Source of the DNA: Pseudomonadales bacterium
GTDB taxonomy: Bacteria > Pseudomonadota > Gammaproteobacteria > Pseudomonadales > Azotimanducaceae
Direction: 5' to 3'
NCBI GenBank assembly: GCA_012103505.1
Contig: WLWP01000001.1
Location: 1,116,001 to 1,180,000 of the forward strand
DNA: 64,000 bases
Made by a program: the position numbers and the translations under genes. Position 1 is the first letter of the stretch. The number at the start of each line of letters is the position of its first letter. This document shows positions 51,850 to 61,635 of this stretch, piece after piece. The notes beneath the pieces were generated by a model. It searched no databases and was not told the origin of the DNA. It was given only the letters and a program-made list of their open reading frames with translations.

Positions 51850-52523
51850 TAATCGAGTGCTTTTGATTCCCCATCCTGCCAATCACCAGTTATCGATTGA
51901 ATAGGCCAGAGAATCAATGGGAAGTAAAACAATTTTGAACACGTATTCGGACAATTCCAAGCACGGTGTTTAAACGAAATAAACGGCTGAACCCCAGCTG
52001 ACGACGACAAAGCAGTTCGAACGAGATTCCACGGGGATTACAGTACTTCGAAACTAGCGATGCAAACTAAGCAATAAATGCGGAGTGTTTCTCTACGGCC
52101 AAGCACGTTGACCCCTTAGGAGGGTTGCTAAGAGTGCCACGAGGTCGACAACACAAAGCAAGACGGTGTGAGAGCAAGCACAAGCGTGTAGCGCAAATGC
52201 GCAAAGCGTGTGAGAAGAGCGGCCAGCCGTAAACTTAAGTTCAAATTTCTAGAACTGCTCGAGTTAGGGAAAAAATTTCGCTAACCACATAGACAAACAG
52301 TCATGTGGTTGGCAGTGACCGAGACAGAGAAGATTAGCCTGCGCATTTGGTCGCCCAAAACACAGGCGTATTAACCGCACAACACCCGCAGACCTGCGCC
52401 TATAGGCCCTCTGCATCTGGTTGCGCTTAGTACAGGTCCACTGGCGCCTCGTAGGCGCACGTGGTTTTGACTGTCCACCCGCTCCGTCGTTGTCCGCTTA
52501 CGAAACGTAAGGTAATGACAACA
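51850..52523 (+). ncRNA. Long 5' leader of rne
   Basis: About 670 non-coding bases precede rne, rich in short self-complementary segments. CTTAG/CTAAG at 52115-52132 encloses an AGGAGGG sequence. CACAAGC/GCGTGTG at 52179-52212 has an inner GCGC/GCGC. AACCACAT/ATGTGGTT lies near 52285-52312, and GCGCCT/AGGCGC at 52444-52458. RNase E controls its own mRNA through leader structures in enterobacteria, and separate rne leader motifs are known in pseudomonads; this leader is a candidate of that kind. I cannot assign it to a named family. No coding frame stands out. Confidence 0.5.
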
Positions 52524-55427
52524 ATGAAAAGAATGTTAATCAATGCAAACCACGCTGAAGAAGTGCGGATTGCCTTAGTCGATGGTCAAAAACTCTATGA
52601 CCTCGATATCGAAAACAAAGCTCGCGAACAGAAAAAGGCGAGCATTTACAAAGCCAAAATCACACGAGTAGAACCTAGCCTAGAAGCGGCGTTTGTCGAC
52701 TTCGGCGCGGAACGGCACGGATTTTTGCCACTCAAAGAAATTTCGCGAAGTTACTTCAAAAAACGCGGCAACGATGGTGGGTCAAGAGCGCCAATCCAAG
52801 ACCTAGTTCAGGAAGGTCAGGAAATTGTCGTTCAAGTGGACAAAGAAGAACGAGGCAACAAAGGTGCCGCGCTCACAACGTTTATCAGCTTAGCTGGTCG
52901 TTACATGGTCCTAATGCCAAACAATCCGCGCGCCGGAGGTATCTCACGACGAATCGAAGGAGAGGATCGTGATGAGTTGCGTGACGCACTGGCAAAGCTA
53001 GAAATTCCAGACGGAATGGGTGTGATCGTACGGACCGCGGGTGTTGGTCGCAGTTCAGAAGAGCTGAACTGGGACTTGGACTACCTGCTACAACTTTGGG
53101 ACGCGATTCAAAAGGCGACAGACGAAACAGCGGCGCCTGCCCTCCTCTATCAAGAGAACAGTGCGGTGCTCCGTGCCATACGTGACAATTTACGCCGTGA
53201 TATCGGTGAGGTGCTCATCGAAGGCGAAGAAGCGTATGCGGAAGCCTCAACCTTTATTGCGCAGGTGATGCCTCACTACAAGGACAAGGTGAAGAGTTAT
53301 GCGGATAGCATACCCCTATTTAGTCGCTATCAAATAGAGTCTCAGATTGAGACCGCCTTCCAGCACACCGTCAAACTGCCTTCCGGAGGCAGCATCGTCA
53401 TTGACCCGACCGAAGCACTGGTCAGCATCGACATAAACTCTGCCCGTGCAACTAAGGGCGCGGATATCGAAGAAACTGCGTGCTCAACAAACCTTGAGGC
53501 CGCCGAAGAAATTGCGCGGCAGCTGCGCATCCGCGATATTGGCGGATTGATCGTGATCGACTTTATCGACATGACGAATACCAAGAACCAGCGTGCAGTG
53601 GAAAATTGCATGCGGGACGCACTGGAGGCCGACCGAGCTCGAGTTCAGGTCAGTCGTATTTCCCGATTTGGCTTGATGGAAATGAGCCGCCAACGCTTAA
53701 GACCCTCCCTCGAAGAGATCACCACGGAGTTATGTCCGCGCTGTAATGGCCAGGGTCGGATCAGAGACACCAAGTCTCTAGCTCTTGGAATCTTGCGCGT
53801 AATGGAGGAAGAAGCACTTAAAGAGCGAAGTGCCACGGTACGCACCCAAGTTCCCTTGGCAGTTGGGGCATATTTGTTGAATGAAAAGCGGCAAGACGTC
53901 GCTGACATTGAAGCGCGGACAAAAACCCACATCGTGATTATCCCAAACACGAATTTGGATACGCCGCATTATGTTGTCGAGCGATTGCGTGATGATCATG
54001 TTCAAGAAGAAGGCGAAATAGAAAGTTGGGTACTTTCCGACTTAGCAAACGAATCTAGTGAGCAGGAGATCCCGCAGGATACGCCAGTACCAGAGGCGCC
54101 AAAGCCTGCCGTGCAAACGATTCAGCCAAGCGCGCCGCCACCTCGAGCTGAGTCGCCTGTTGAAACTAACAAATCTAACGCTGGCGGCTTCTGGGGTAAG
54201 TTGGTTAAAGGTTTGTTCTCTGACGATGGGGGTGATGAAGCAACACCTGAACAAGAGAAGCCGCGTGAACGGTCGAACAATAGAACTCGACAGAACAACA
54301 ACCGCAACAAAGACCCTAGGCGCGCGAAAAATAACGAGCGTAAGAACGCGGCGAAGGCGGACAGGAAAGACGAAGGGGACACCCAGGGAAGGTCTCGAAA
54401 CCGAAATAAAGATGATGCACGCAAGGGTCCTCGTACGGACAAGCAAGATAATCGAGACAATCGAGATAGCAATAAGAACAAAAGCAATCGAGCAAAGGAC
54501 CAAACCGATCGAGTAAAAGAACAAACCGATCGCACCGGCGACAAGAAGACTGAGCGCAGCGGAACCAAGGGCGGTGGCAGGAACGGTGCGAATAAGCAGG
54601 ACAGTAAGCGCAACGAAGAACGCAAGCCTCGCGCGACCCAAGCTGAACGCCAACCTGATGATGAACAATTGAAGACCAGCAAAAGAATGCCTAAACGTGA
54701 TCGTTCCGAACGACGCCAGGAGGTAGAAAGCGGTGAAAGTAGTCAGCCGAGACGTGAGAACAAGGCAGATGCAGATATTAGTTCAAAATCGACTCCAGGA
54801 CGTGACGATGCGAAGAAAGTAGCTGATTCACCAAGAACAGGTGAGACACAGCCCTCTTCTCCGTCTAGCCAGGAGACCGCGGCACAACAAGAGGTATCCG
54901 AGAATCAGAACAAGCAAACTGGTGAAGCAAAAGCTGCACGTCCGCAGCGCGCCGCAAACGACCCTCGCAATCGGTCTGCAAAACCAAGCTCCGCCGCTGT
55001 GAAATCTGCCGAAGTACCTGAACCAGCGCCACCAAAGGTGGATGAAGTCGATCAAGCATCTACGACAGAAATAGAAGTTAAAGAGCCGGAACAAAAAGTT
55101 GCTGCGACAAAAGAGCCTACTGTAAGAAGTACGGCGTCAAAGGCTGAGCCAGAAAAAGCTAAAGCTGAATCCGTGATAGAAGAACCTACCCCAGAGAAGG
55201 CTCCTACAAAGGCTGCAGGCGAAGCCGAGACAGCAGAACCCCAAACCCCGGAACCTAAAGCTTTAGAATCTGAAGCTCCAGAACCGGAGGCAGCGGTAGA
55301 GCGGCCGAGCAGAGCGGCAAACGATCCCCGGGAAGTTAAACGGCGTCAGCGTGAGGCGGAGCTAAAAAGTGAAGGGGTCATTCCCGCAGGCCGTCAGGAT
55401 AACAACGAGGGTTCTAGTTCTAATTGA
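52524..55427 (+). CDS. rne: Ribonuclease E
   Basis: A 967-aa endoribonuclease and degradosome scaffold. ATG 52524 (MKRMLINA) is the family start; the open frame begins 63 bases earlier. The catalytic half has an S1 domain (about 35-125), the metal-site Asp in [11 protein letters not shown] and the Zn-link CPRCNGQG at about 404. From about 510 the protein is disordered. [15 protein letters not shown] (about 554-568) is a good membrane-targeting amphipathic helix. A very long Arg/Asn/Lys/Asp region follows ([14 protein letters not shown]), then a Pro/Glu/Ala region. RAANDPR occurs twice (about 809 and 930). The last 34 bases overlap the convergent murB. Confidence 0.96.
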   Translation: MKRMLINANHAEEVRIALVDGQKLYDLDIENKAREQKKASIYKAKITRVEPSLEAAFVDFGAERHGFLPLKEISRSYFKKRGNDGGSRAPIQDLVQEGQEIVVQVDKEERGNKGAALTTFISLAGRYMVLMPNNPRAGGISRRIEGEDRDELRDALAKLEIPDGMGVIVRTAGVGRSSEELNWDLDYLLQLWDAIQKATDETAAPALLYQENSAVLRAIRDNLRRDIGEVLIEGEEAYAEASTFIAQVMPHYKDKVKSYADSIPLFSRYQIESQIETAFQHTVKLPSGGSIVIDPTEALVSIDINSARATKGADIEETACSTNLEAAEEIARQLRIRDIGGLIVIDFIDMTNTKNQRAVENCMRDALEADRARVQVSRISRFGLMEMSRQRLRPSLEEITTELCPRCNGQGRIRDTKSLALGILRVMEEEALKERSATVRTQVPLAVGAYLLNEKRQDVADIEARTKTHIVIIPNTNLDTPHYVVERLRDDHVQEEGEIESWVLSDLANESSEQEIPQDTPVPEAPKPAVQTIQPSAPPPRAESPVETNKSNAGGFWGKLVKGLFSDDGGDEATPEQEKPRERSNNRTRQNNNRNKDPRRAKNNERKNAAKADRKDEGDTQGRSRNRNKDDARKGPRTDKQDNRDNRDSNKNKSNRAKDQTDRVKEQTDRTGDKKTERSGTKGGGRNGANKQDSKRNEERKPRATQAERQPDDEQLKTSKRMPKRDRSERRQEVESGESSQPRRENKADADISSKSTPGRDDAKKVADSPRTGETQPSSPSSQETAAQQEVSENQNKQTGEAKAARPQRAANDPRNRSAKPSSAAVKSAEVPEPAPPKVDEVDQASTTEIEVKEPEQKVAATKEPTVRSTASKAEPEKAKAESVIEEPTPEKAPTKAAGEAETAEPQTPEPKALESEAPEPEAAVERPSRAANDPREVKRRQREAELKSEGVIPAGRQDNNEGSSSN

Positions 55428-56371
55428 ACGCCATATAGAGCGAGAACTTCTTGCTGAATAGCGGTGGCATATGCAATGACGTCCTCTGTCGTTGCGCCAC
55501 CCAAATTTACCAGAACAAGGGGCTGCTGCTGCCAACAGCCCACTTTATCAGTCGGCCTATCCTTCCATCCTGCGTGATCAATCAATTGCGCTGCCGATAG
55601 CTTGATCCCGCCTTGCACCTCATAGGCGACTAGATTCTTGAACTTTTCACGTAAGCGACTCGCGATCGACACTGTGACGACTGGATTTTTAAAAAAGCTC
55701 CCGACATTGGGTACGATCGCCGGATCAGGTAGTTTCCGTTGCCGAATTGAAGTGATGGCAGTAACGAGCGCATTTGCGTCACCGACTGAACGGTCAAATT
55801 CTGCCAATACGTCCGGATAGTCTAACCGGGGATTAAATTCTCTCGAAAGGGCCAATTGAACTGATACAACCACAAGTTCAGGCTGCGTTTTAAAAGTACT
55901 TTCTCGATAAGAGAAACCACAGTCTGATTGACTGAGAATTTGTTTTAGCCCGTGTTCATCACAAACCGTTACTGACTCGATAAAGTCTGAGATTTCTACT
56001 CCGTATGCGCCGATATTCTGAATTGGTGCTGCGCCAACCGTGCCTGGTATAAGGGCTAGATTTTCCAAGCCGTGCAATCCCTTAGAGGCGCAGTAAGTGA
56101 CCAAGTCATGCCAGTTCTCCCCTGCTGCTACATCAACGTGTGGGACGCCTTGTTTGACATTGGTTTTTACTCCGCGATTTTTCATGACGGCTACGAACTC
56201 TGCGACTTCATACTCGGGGACAATATTGGAACCTGCGCCGATTGCGCGGAACGGCAAACCGAGGTCGTCTGCCATCTCACGCAGACGGCGCACGTCTTCT
56301 ATCGATGTGGCAAGGCCACCGGCTTGCGCATTTGCGGGCAAGTTAAGTGTGTTCGGTATTGGATAACTCAT
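55394..56371 (-). CDS. murB: UDP-N-acetylenolpyruvoylglucosamine reductase
   Basis: A 325-aa FAD enzyme making UDP-MurNAc. FAD-binding [10 protein letters not shown] (where GGGSN is usual), [18 protein letters not shown], the Tyr/Arg in FSYREST and the Ser acid catalyst in GSFFKNP are all present. It is the type I form (E. coli-like), with the YREST loop. The stop lies inside rne: the two genes converge and overlap by 34 bases. The 5' end overlaps the AlkB-like gene upstream by 29 bases, so translation is probably coupled. Confidence 0.94.
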   Translation of the reverse strand: MSYPIPNTLNLPANAQAGGLATSIEDVRRLREMADDLGLPFRAIGAGSNIVPEYEVAEFVAVMKNRGVKTNVKQGVPHVDVAAGENWHDLVTYCASKGLHGLENLALIPGTVGAAPIQNIGAYGVEISDFIESVTVCDEHGLKQILSQSDCGFSYRESTFKTQPELVVVSVQLALSREFNPRLDYPDVLAEFDRSVGDANALVTAITSIRQRKLPDPAIVPNVGSFFKNPVVTVSIASRLREKFKNLVAYEVQGGIKLSAAQLIDHAGWKDRPTDKVGCWQQQPLVLVNLGGATTEDVIAYATAIQQEVLALYGVQLELEPSLLS

Positions 56372-56921
56372 CCATCGTTCCGATATATCGAAAAGTAATA
56401 TTTATGCGTTCACTAGTTTGTGTTTTTCTTTTGGGTAATTGATGACGGCGGAAGCCGTCGAAAGCTAACAGCGATCCGTGCGCCAAATCGAGGGATTCCG
56501 GGTCGCTGCCATGTTCGGACTTAATCCTAAAAGTCCTCACGGCACCCAAACTGAGTGAGGCAATTTGAGGATTTGTGCCTTTTTCTGCATCCCGGTGCCA
56601 ACCCATGTGATCCGATCCAGATCTGTATCGATTAAGAATGGCGAAATTAAAGGCATGATTTAGTCGTGTGCAGACACGATCGCGTATAACACTCAGGCTA
56701 TCAGGCCAACCTTTGCCTTCGTGATCCAAGCCTGTGTAGCGATACCCAATTCCTTCGTCTCCAAACCATGCTGTTAGCCTTGGAACGACTTGATTTCGAC
56801 CGAAAATCTGAAACGTCTCTCGCTGCCAAATGACATTACTGTCACAGCTTAGCCACTCATAAAGGTCGTCAGCGTCACGTGCGGACAGGAAGCTCGGATC
56901 ATATGCTTCAATCAAGCCCAT
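56343..56921 (-). CDS. AlkB-like Fe(II)/2-oxoglutarate dioxygenase
   Basis: A 192-aa protein of the AlkB family (DNA/RNA demethylase fold). The substrate-side segment PRLTAWFGDEGIGYRYTG is followed by the iron ligands in HMGWHRDAEK (His and Asp) and FRRHQLPK (His). The 2-oxoglutarate Arg pair is in SERINITFR, with FNFAILNRYRSGSDHMGWH as the diagnostic core. It is similar to the short AlkB homologues of gammaproteobacteria. Substrate not assigned. It is embedded in an envelope operon between kdsB and murB and overlaps both neighbours. Confidence 0.87.
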   Translation of the reverse strand: MGLIEAYDPSFLSARDADDLYEWLSCDSNVIWQRETFQIFGRNQVVPRLTAWFGDEGIGYRYTGLDHEGKGWPDSLSVIRDRVCTRLNHAFNFAILNRYRSGSDHMGWHRDAEKGTNPQIASLSLGAVRTFRIKSEHGSDPESLDLAHGSLLAFDGFRRHQLPKRKTQTSERINITFRYIGTMDELSNTEHT

Positions 56922-57669
56922 GCTGATCCGCCCAAATGGCCCTGACCCGTTCTAAATCTTCCTGTGTATCGACCCCGCCTGGAACGGGTTCCTCGGCATC
57001 AATCACGTGGATTGAATGACCGGCTTCTAACCACCGAAGTTGTTCCAATTTTTCCGTTTGTTCAAGATGACTATCAACGATATCCGTAAACTGCTTCAAC
57101 GCAGATACACGGAACGCGTAGATTCCTATATGGCGACGTGCATGTTCGAGAGAGGCAGAAACATCTGTGCTGTCTCGATTAAAAGGAATTGCTGCGCGCG
57201 AAAAATACATCGCGTTGCCACTTGATTCGGTGACGACTTTAACAATGTTTGGGTTGTGAAAATCCTCTATGAGAGTTATCTGTTCGGCAACAGTGGCGAG
57301 ATCATGACCGTGACCCATATCCTCTATGAGTCTCGTGACGAGCTTTGGCGGGAACAACGGTTCATCACCCTGTACGTTGACCACAATGTCGTCGTCTAAC
57401 CAACCCCGCGCCACCGCCACCTCTTTGACTCGATCAGAACCTGATGCATGATTTGGATCGGTCATCAGTGCTTCATACCCGGCGTTTGTAACTACATCGA
57501 AAACGGCATCGGCATCGACTGCGGCTATGACAGATTCGCAATCGATTTTGGCCGCTCGTTCTAGTACTCGTACAATCATGCTCTGCCCACCGATATCGGC
57601 CAACGGTTTGTTAGGTAGCCTTGTGGAAGCAAGTCGAGCAGGGACAACAATGTGGGCGCGCATACGCAT
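56908..57669 (-). CDS. kdsB: CMP-Kdo synthetase
   Basis: A 253-aa cytidylyltransferase activating Kdo for lipid A attachment. IVVPARLASTRLPNKPLADI binds CTP. DPNHASGSDRVKEVA, VVNVQGDEPLFPP and YAFRVSALKQF are the family blocks. The start may be 57669 or the ATG two codons on. It follows the MsbA-LpxK gene by two bases and overlaps the AlkB-like gene by 14 bases. The small Trm112-like gene often found between lpxK and kdsB is missing. Confidence 0.96.
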   Translation of the reverse strand: MRMRAHIVVPARLASTRLPNKPLADIGGQSMIVRVLERAAKIDCESVIAAVDADAVFDVVTNAGYEALMTDPNHASGSDRVKEVAVARGWLDDDIVVNVQGDEPLFPPKLVTRLIEDMGHGHDLATVAEQITLIEDFHNPNIVKVVTESSGNAMYFSRAAIPFNRDSTDVSASLEHARRHIGIYAFRVSALKQFTDIVDSHLEQTEKLEQLRWLEAGHSIHVIDAEEPVPGGVDTQEDLERVRAIWADQHGLD

Positions 57670-57671
57670 AC

Positions 57672-60524
57672 TTATGCGGGTAAGTCGTGTTGCGGGCGAA
57701 TAGCCTGATGTTCAAGCAACGCCTGCAGTCGCTGTAATGCTTCTGCTGGAAGTTCGACACTTACCCGTAAAAACCAAACTTGAGGAAACTGCTGTTCAAG
57801 ATTTTTCAACTTCGCTGCATCTTTCTCTGTGCAAACTACCGGAACTTCATCGGCGAAAATGACTTCCTCGCCCTTGTAGTCATGGTGATCTCGATATACA
57901 TGTTGCGCGACGCCAAGACCGAGTTGGTGCAGGGTCGTAAAGAATCGGCCTGGGTTTCCAATGCCACAAACAGCGTGGACATTCTGGTGTAAACCAACAA
58001 ATTCCTCCGGCGTAAGCCATTCATTAGTTGTCACATTTACAAAACCATCGGCTTTCAATGTCATCACTGACTCATTTTGAACGAGGTTACTTGGCTCACC
58101 ATTTGCAATGACCCAATCGACTTCGTTGAGCCTTGAAACGGGTTCCCGCAATGGTCCAGCAGGTAATAATCTTCCGTTGCCTACACCACGAGTTCCATCG
58201 ATTACGGCAATTTCGATGTCTCGTGCCATGGCGTAATGCTGCAGTCCGTCATCAGAAATGGCTATATCGCACGCTTGAGTCTCGAGCATCCGGAGACCCT
58301 TCACGCGATTGGCACACATTGCTATTGGGCAGCCTAGCCGATCTCGCAACTGCACACCTTCGTCAGAGTATCGCTCTGGATCTGCTGCACTTGGTATGAG
58401 TGTACCTTCCTTGCTAAGTTTGCCTCCGTATCCGCGCATGACGATCCCTGGCGAAAAACCCATCTCGCGGAGAGTTTCAACTAGCCAGGCAACGACGGGT
58501 GTTTTGCCCGTGCCGCCTACTGTTATGTTACCGACCACAATTACGGGTAAGCGGGTTCGGCCGGGATTACCAACTTTCGTCAATTTCTTTTGACGACGCT
58601 TTCTTGCGCTGTCATATATCCAGCTGAGCGGGACGAACAAACGAAGCCACCAAGCGCCCTGATACCAAGCGCGACTTAATCCCAATGCAGACTTTTCAAA
58701 AGACTCCACCTTGGGTAATGACATACCAAAAGATATACCTTCCTTCTTGGGTCGTTTGCTTGGACTACTGCCTGATCGGTCATCTTGAAACTGTGCCTGG
58801 TACAATTCGCCGTAGTGCCCGCCCGCATTGATAAGCTCTTGGTGTTGGCCAGACTCGACGATCGCCCCGTTTTCCATGACTAGAATTACGTCCGCAGATT
58901 CTACGGTTGATAGCCTGTGAGCGATGACGATCGTTGTTCGCCCCGCCATAACTGCATCAAGGGCAAACTGAATGTGCCTCTCCGATTCGTTGTCCAAGGC
59001 TGAGGTTGCTTCATCGAGAATAAGGATGGGCGCGTCTTTCAGTAACGCGCGAGCAATAGCAACGCGCTGCCGTTGACCTCCAGACAATAAGACGCCGTCA
59101 TCACCCGCAACGGTATCCAGTCCGTCGTTGAGGTCGTTAATGAACTCGTCCGCATGAGCTTGCTCTATTGCACTCTGTATATCTGCCTCGCTCCGTTCAG
59201 CGAGGTCTCCGTAGGCAATGTTGTTGCGCAGCGTGTCATTGAAGAGGGTCACCTGCTGCGAAACGAGTGCGATATGGTTCCGTAGCTCCTTGAGGTCGAT
59301 GTCTCGGACATCGCGTCCATCGATACGGATACGACCCGAATCGATTTCGTAGAAGCGTGGGATTAGAGAGGCCAGCGTTGTCTTGCCACTGCCAGAACGA
59401 CCCACTAAGGCAACTGTCTGACCAGCCTCGATGTTCAAATTGATATTGTTAAGGACAACCTTTTCAGTGTCGTACTGAAATTTAACCTCTTCGAAGGAGA
59501 CTGAGCCCTCAACGGTGCGTAACTCATCTGTGCCTTCATTCTTTTCGCTATTTTCATCTAGTTGGGTAAAAACGTCTTCAGCTGCCGCAAGACCCCGTTG
59601 TAATTTTGCGTTCACCTCCGATAACTTCTTGACGGGTCGTCCCAACAGACCTGCTAATCCTAGGAAGGCTACTGCATCACCAGGTGTCATCTCAGCGTTA
59701 CGATCTGAAAGTAGCCAGATCAAAATACAAAGTGCGACCGAGATGATCAGTTCGTTGAGCTGCGCGGAATTTACCTTCGTTATCGCCATCTTCAAGTTTT
59801 GCTGGCGATTTACTCGACTAAATCGGTTGAAACGTCCATGTTCGTAGTCTTGTCCTCCAAAGGTTCTCACCACGCGATAACCCGAAACTGCTTCAGAGAC
59901 CACGTGGGTAACGTCGCCCATCGAGTTTTGGATGCGTCGACTGATGCGCCGAAAACGGCTAGACGCAAAGACGACGACTAGTGCTAGGAGCGGCATGGTC
60001 GCGAAGAACAACAACGTCAGCTGCCAATCTATCCAGAGCATCGTGCCCAGATATACGATGATCTTAAGTCCATCCTGGAAAAGTGAACGCAGAGCATCGG
60101 TACCAGTATCTCGAAGTTGCGCCACGGTGAAAGTTATGCGACTTACGATATGACCTTGTGTATTCGCATCAAAATAAGCGCTCGGTAGCGTTAGGATTTT
60201 GTTAAACAGTGCGTCCCTGAGATTGAACACGACGTTAAAGGAGATTCGGGCAATGAGGGATTCGCCAAAAACGGTACCGAGGGCACGCACCGAAGCAGCC
60301 GCTAGCATGGACAAAGGAATGACCGCCATATTTGAACTGTCGATGCTATCCCACTCATCGATCAACTGTCCGAGTAGGCGCGCGAAATAGGCTTCCGCAC
60401 CAGCGGCAGCTAGAAAACCAACGATCGATAGAACCAAGAGGTACCAGTACGGAGCGACGTATCTCAGGAGGCGCTTGTACGTGGTCCAGTCAGATGATTC
60501 TTGGGCTGGATCCCCTATTTCAAT
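57672..60524 (-). CDS. msbA-lpxK: Fused lipid A flippase MsbA and tetraacyldisaccharide 4'-kinase LpxK
   Basis: One uninterrupted frame of about 950 codons. The MsbA part (1 to about 590) has six membrane helices, Walker A GRSGSGKTTLA (near 373), the signature LLSGGQRQRVAIARALL, Walker B PILILDEATSALD and the switch TIVIAHRLSTV. After a 20-residue Ser/Lys linker, LpxK follows (about 600-950): amphipathic WYQGAWWLRLFVPLSW, Walker A VVGNITVGGTGKTPV, MRGYGG and ISDDGLQHY. The first TTG is at 60437, inside the first helix. In-frame homologous residues (DWTTYKRLLRYVAPYWY) lie upstream with no ATG, GTG or TTG, so the likely start is ATT 60522-60524, overlapping the exbD TGA (ATTGA) behind AGAGGAAG. 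Confidence 0.88.
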   Translation of the reverse strand: MEIGDPAQESSDWTTYKRLLRYVAPYWYLLVLSIVGFLAAAGAEAYFARLLGQLIDEWDSIDSSNMAVIPLSMLAAASVRALGTVFGESLIARISFNVVFNLRDALFNKILTLPSAYFDANTQGHIVSRITFTVAQLRDTGTDALRSLFQDGLKIIVYLGTMLWIDWQLTLLFFATMPLLALVVVFASSRFRRISRRIQNSMGDVTHVVSEAVSGYRVVRTFGGQDYEHGRFNRFSRVNRQQNLKMAITKVNSAQLNELIISVALCILIWLLSDRNAEMTPGDAVAFLGLAGLLGRPVKKLSEVNAKLQRGLAAAEDVFTQLDENSEKNEGTDELRTVEGSVSFEEVKFQYDTEKVVLNNINLNIEAGQTVALVGRSGSGKTTLASLIPRFYEIDSGRIRIDGRDVRDIDLKELRNHIALVSQQVTLFNDTLRNNIAYGDLAERSEADIQSAIEQAHADEFINDLNDGLDTVAGDDGVLLSGGQRQRVAIARALLKDAPILILDEATSALDNESERHIQFALDAVMAGRTTIVIAHRLSTVESADVILVMENGAIVESGQHQELINAGGHYGELYQAQFQDDRSGSSPSKRPKKEGISFGMSLPKVESFEKSALGLSRAWYQGAWWLRLFVPLSWIYDSARKRRQKKLTKVGNPGRTRLPVIVVGNITVGGTGKTPVVAWLVETLREMGFSPGIVMRGYGGKLSKEGTLIPSAADPERYSDEGVQLRDRLGCPIAMCANRVKGLRMLETQACDIAISDDGLQHYAMARDIEIAVIDGTRGVGNGRLLPAGPLREPVSRLNEVDWVIANGEPSNLVQNESVMTLKADGFVNVTTNEWLTPEEFVGLHQNVHAVCGIGNPGRFFTTLHQLGLGVAQHVYRDHHDYKGEEVIFADEVPVVCTEKDAAKLKNLEQQFPQVWFLRVSVELPAEALQRLQALLEHQAIRPQHDLPA

Positions 60525-60942
60525 CTTCCTCTTCGGGTTGTTGAGTCGTGATACTAATCTGGGTCAAACCAACACTTCCCGCGGCGTCCATTGCTCGTAC
60601 AACTGCCTGGTGTGCAGCGTTCGCATCGGCTGTGATAATCACACGAGGACTCTCTTGTGGATCGCGAACATCCGCTAGTGCCCGTACCAGTGTTTTCTTG
60701 TCATTGTTTACTAGCATCCTGCCGCTTACGGCGTATTCACCTTGACGATCAATCACAATTTCGATCGTTTCCGGGGCAACTTCCTGTGGTTCACCACTTG
60801 CTTCAGGAAGATCAAGCTTTAGCTGGGTCTCGCGAACGAATGTCGTCGAAACCATGAAAAAGATCAGTAACAGAAAGACGACATCAATCAACGGCGTTAA
60901 CTCAACCGTCGCTTCATGTCGGCCACGCCTTCTCTTCGCCAT
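60520..60942 (-). CDS. exbD: ExbD/TolR family protein
   Basis: A 140-aa membrane protein with a basic N-terminus (KRRRGRHE), one helix with the proton-path Asp (ELTPLIDVVFLLLIFFMV) and a periplasmic domain (LDLPEASGEP, VRALADVRDPQESPRVIITA). It pairs with the exbB gene immediately upstream (one base apart). An exbB/exbD pair before lpxK is conserved in Pseudomonas; its energised partner is not known to me. The stop codon overlaps the ATT start of the MsbA-LpxK gene. Confidence 0.92.
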   Translation of the reverse strand: MAKRRRGRHEATVELTPLIDVVFLLLIFFMVSTTFVRETQLKLDLPEASGEPQEVAPETIEIVIDRQGEYAVSGRMLVNNDKKTLVRALADVRDPQESPRVIITADANAAHQAVVRAMDAAGSVGLTQISITTQQPEEED

Positions 60943-60943
60943 G

Positions 60944-61579
60944 CTAAGTTTCTACCGGCTCATCGAAGAGAATTTCGCCATTACCATGCACCATGTCAAC
61001 GAACTTGCTGGCCTCGTTCTCGACATCAACGATCATTTCGTCCACGCGGCGTAGAAAAATCCGATGAAAGATCAAAGCGGGTATTGCGACGGACATCCCA
61101 GCAGCAGTGGTAATCAGTGCGGTGGATATACCGCCCGCAAGGACATTCGCGTTACCCGCGCCTTCCGCCAACAAGGAATCAAATACGTCAATCATGCCTA
61201 CCACTGTACCTAGGAGACCAAGCAGAGGAGCGATAGAGGCAATAATCCCCAAAGCCGTCAAATATCGTTCTAGTTCGTGGTTGACTTGGATCGTTGCCTC
61301 TTCCATCGCCTCTTTCATGATCTCGCGACCACGTTTAGTGTTTACGACGCCTGCGGCTAGGACCTGACCCAGCGGTGAATTCGTCCGTAAATCTCGGGAT
61401 TTTTGCTGGTCAAAATCGCCCTGTTTAAAATTGTTCCATGTTTGTGCTAGCAGGTCTCTGGGAAGGATTCTGCTACGCTGCATTGACCAAAGGCGTTCGA
61501 CAGAAATTGCGGCGGCGACCACACTACAAAGTAGTATGGGTACCATCAACCAACCGCCCGCTTGAACTATTTCGAGCAC
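60944..61579 (-). CDS. exbB: MotA/TolQ/ExbB proton channel family protein
   Basis: A 211-aa three-helix protein. The first helix (AGGWLMVPILLCSVVAAAIS) leads to a cytoplasmic loop. The channel helices contain IASIAPLLGLLGTVVGMIDVF and ALITTAAGMSVAIPALIFH. With exbD it forms a proton-driven motor supplying the lpxK-linked envelope operon. It differs from the TonB2 cluster ExbB proteins at 30186 and 30732. The upstream DSD1 gene stop is 56 bases away. Confidence 0.92.
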   Translation of the reverse strand: MLEIVQAGGWLMVPILLCSVVAAAISVERLWSMQRSRILPRDLLAQTWNNFKQGDFDQQKSRDLRTNSPLGQVLAAGVVNTKRGREIMKEAMEEATIQVNHELERYLTALGIIASIAPLLGLLGTVVGMIDVFDSLLAEGAGNANVLAGGISTALITTAAGMSVAIPALIFHRIFLRRVDEMIVDVENEASKFVDMVHGNGEILFDEPVET

Positions 61580-61635
61580 TTATTCACCTCTTGTACGCTT
61601 GTCTGTTTAATCGAAACTCGTCACCGGTTGGACTG

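Noticed and set aside
54042..54682. Long minus-strand open frames inside rne
   Set aside because: They are by-products of the Arg/Asn/Lys-rich codon bias on the plus strand and show no domain or ribosome-binding site.
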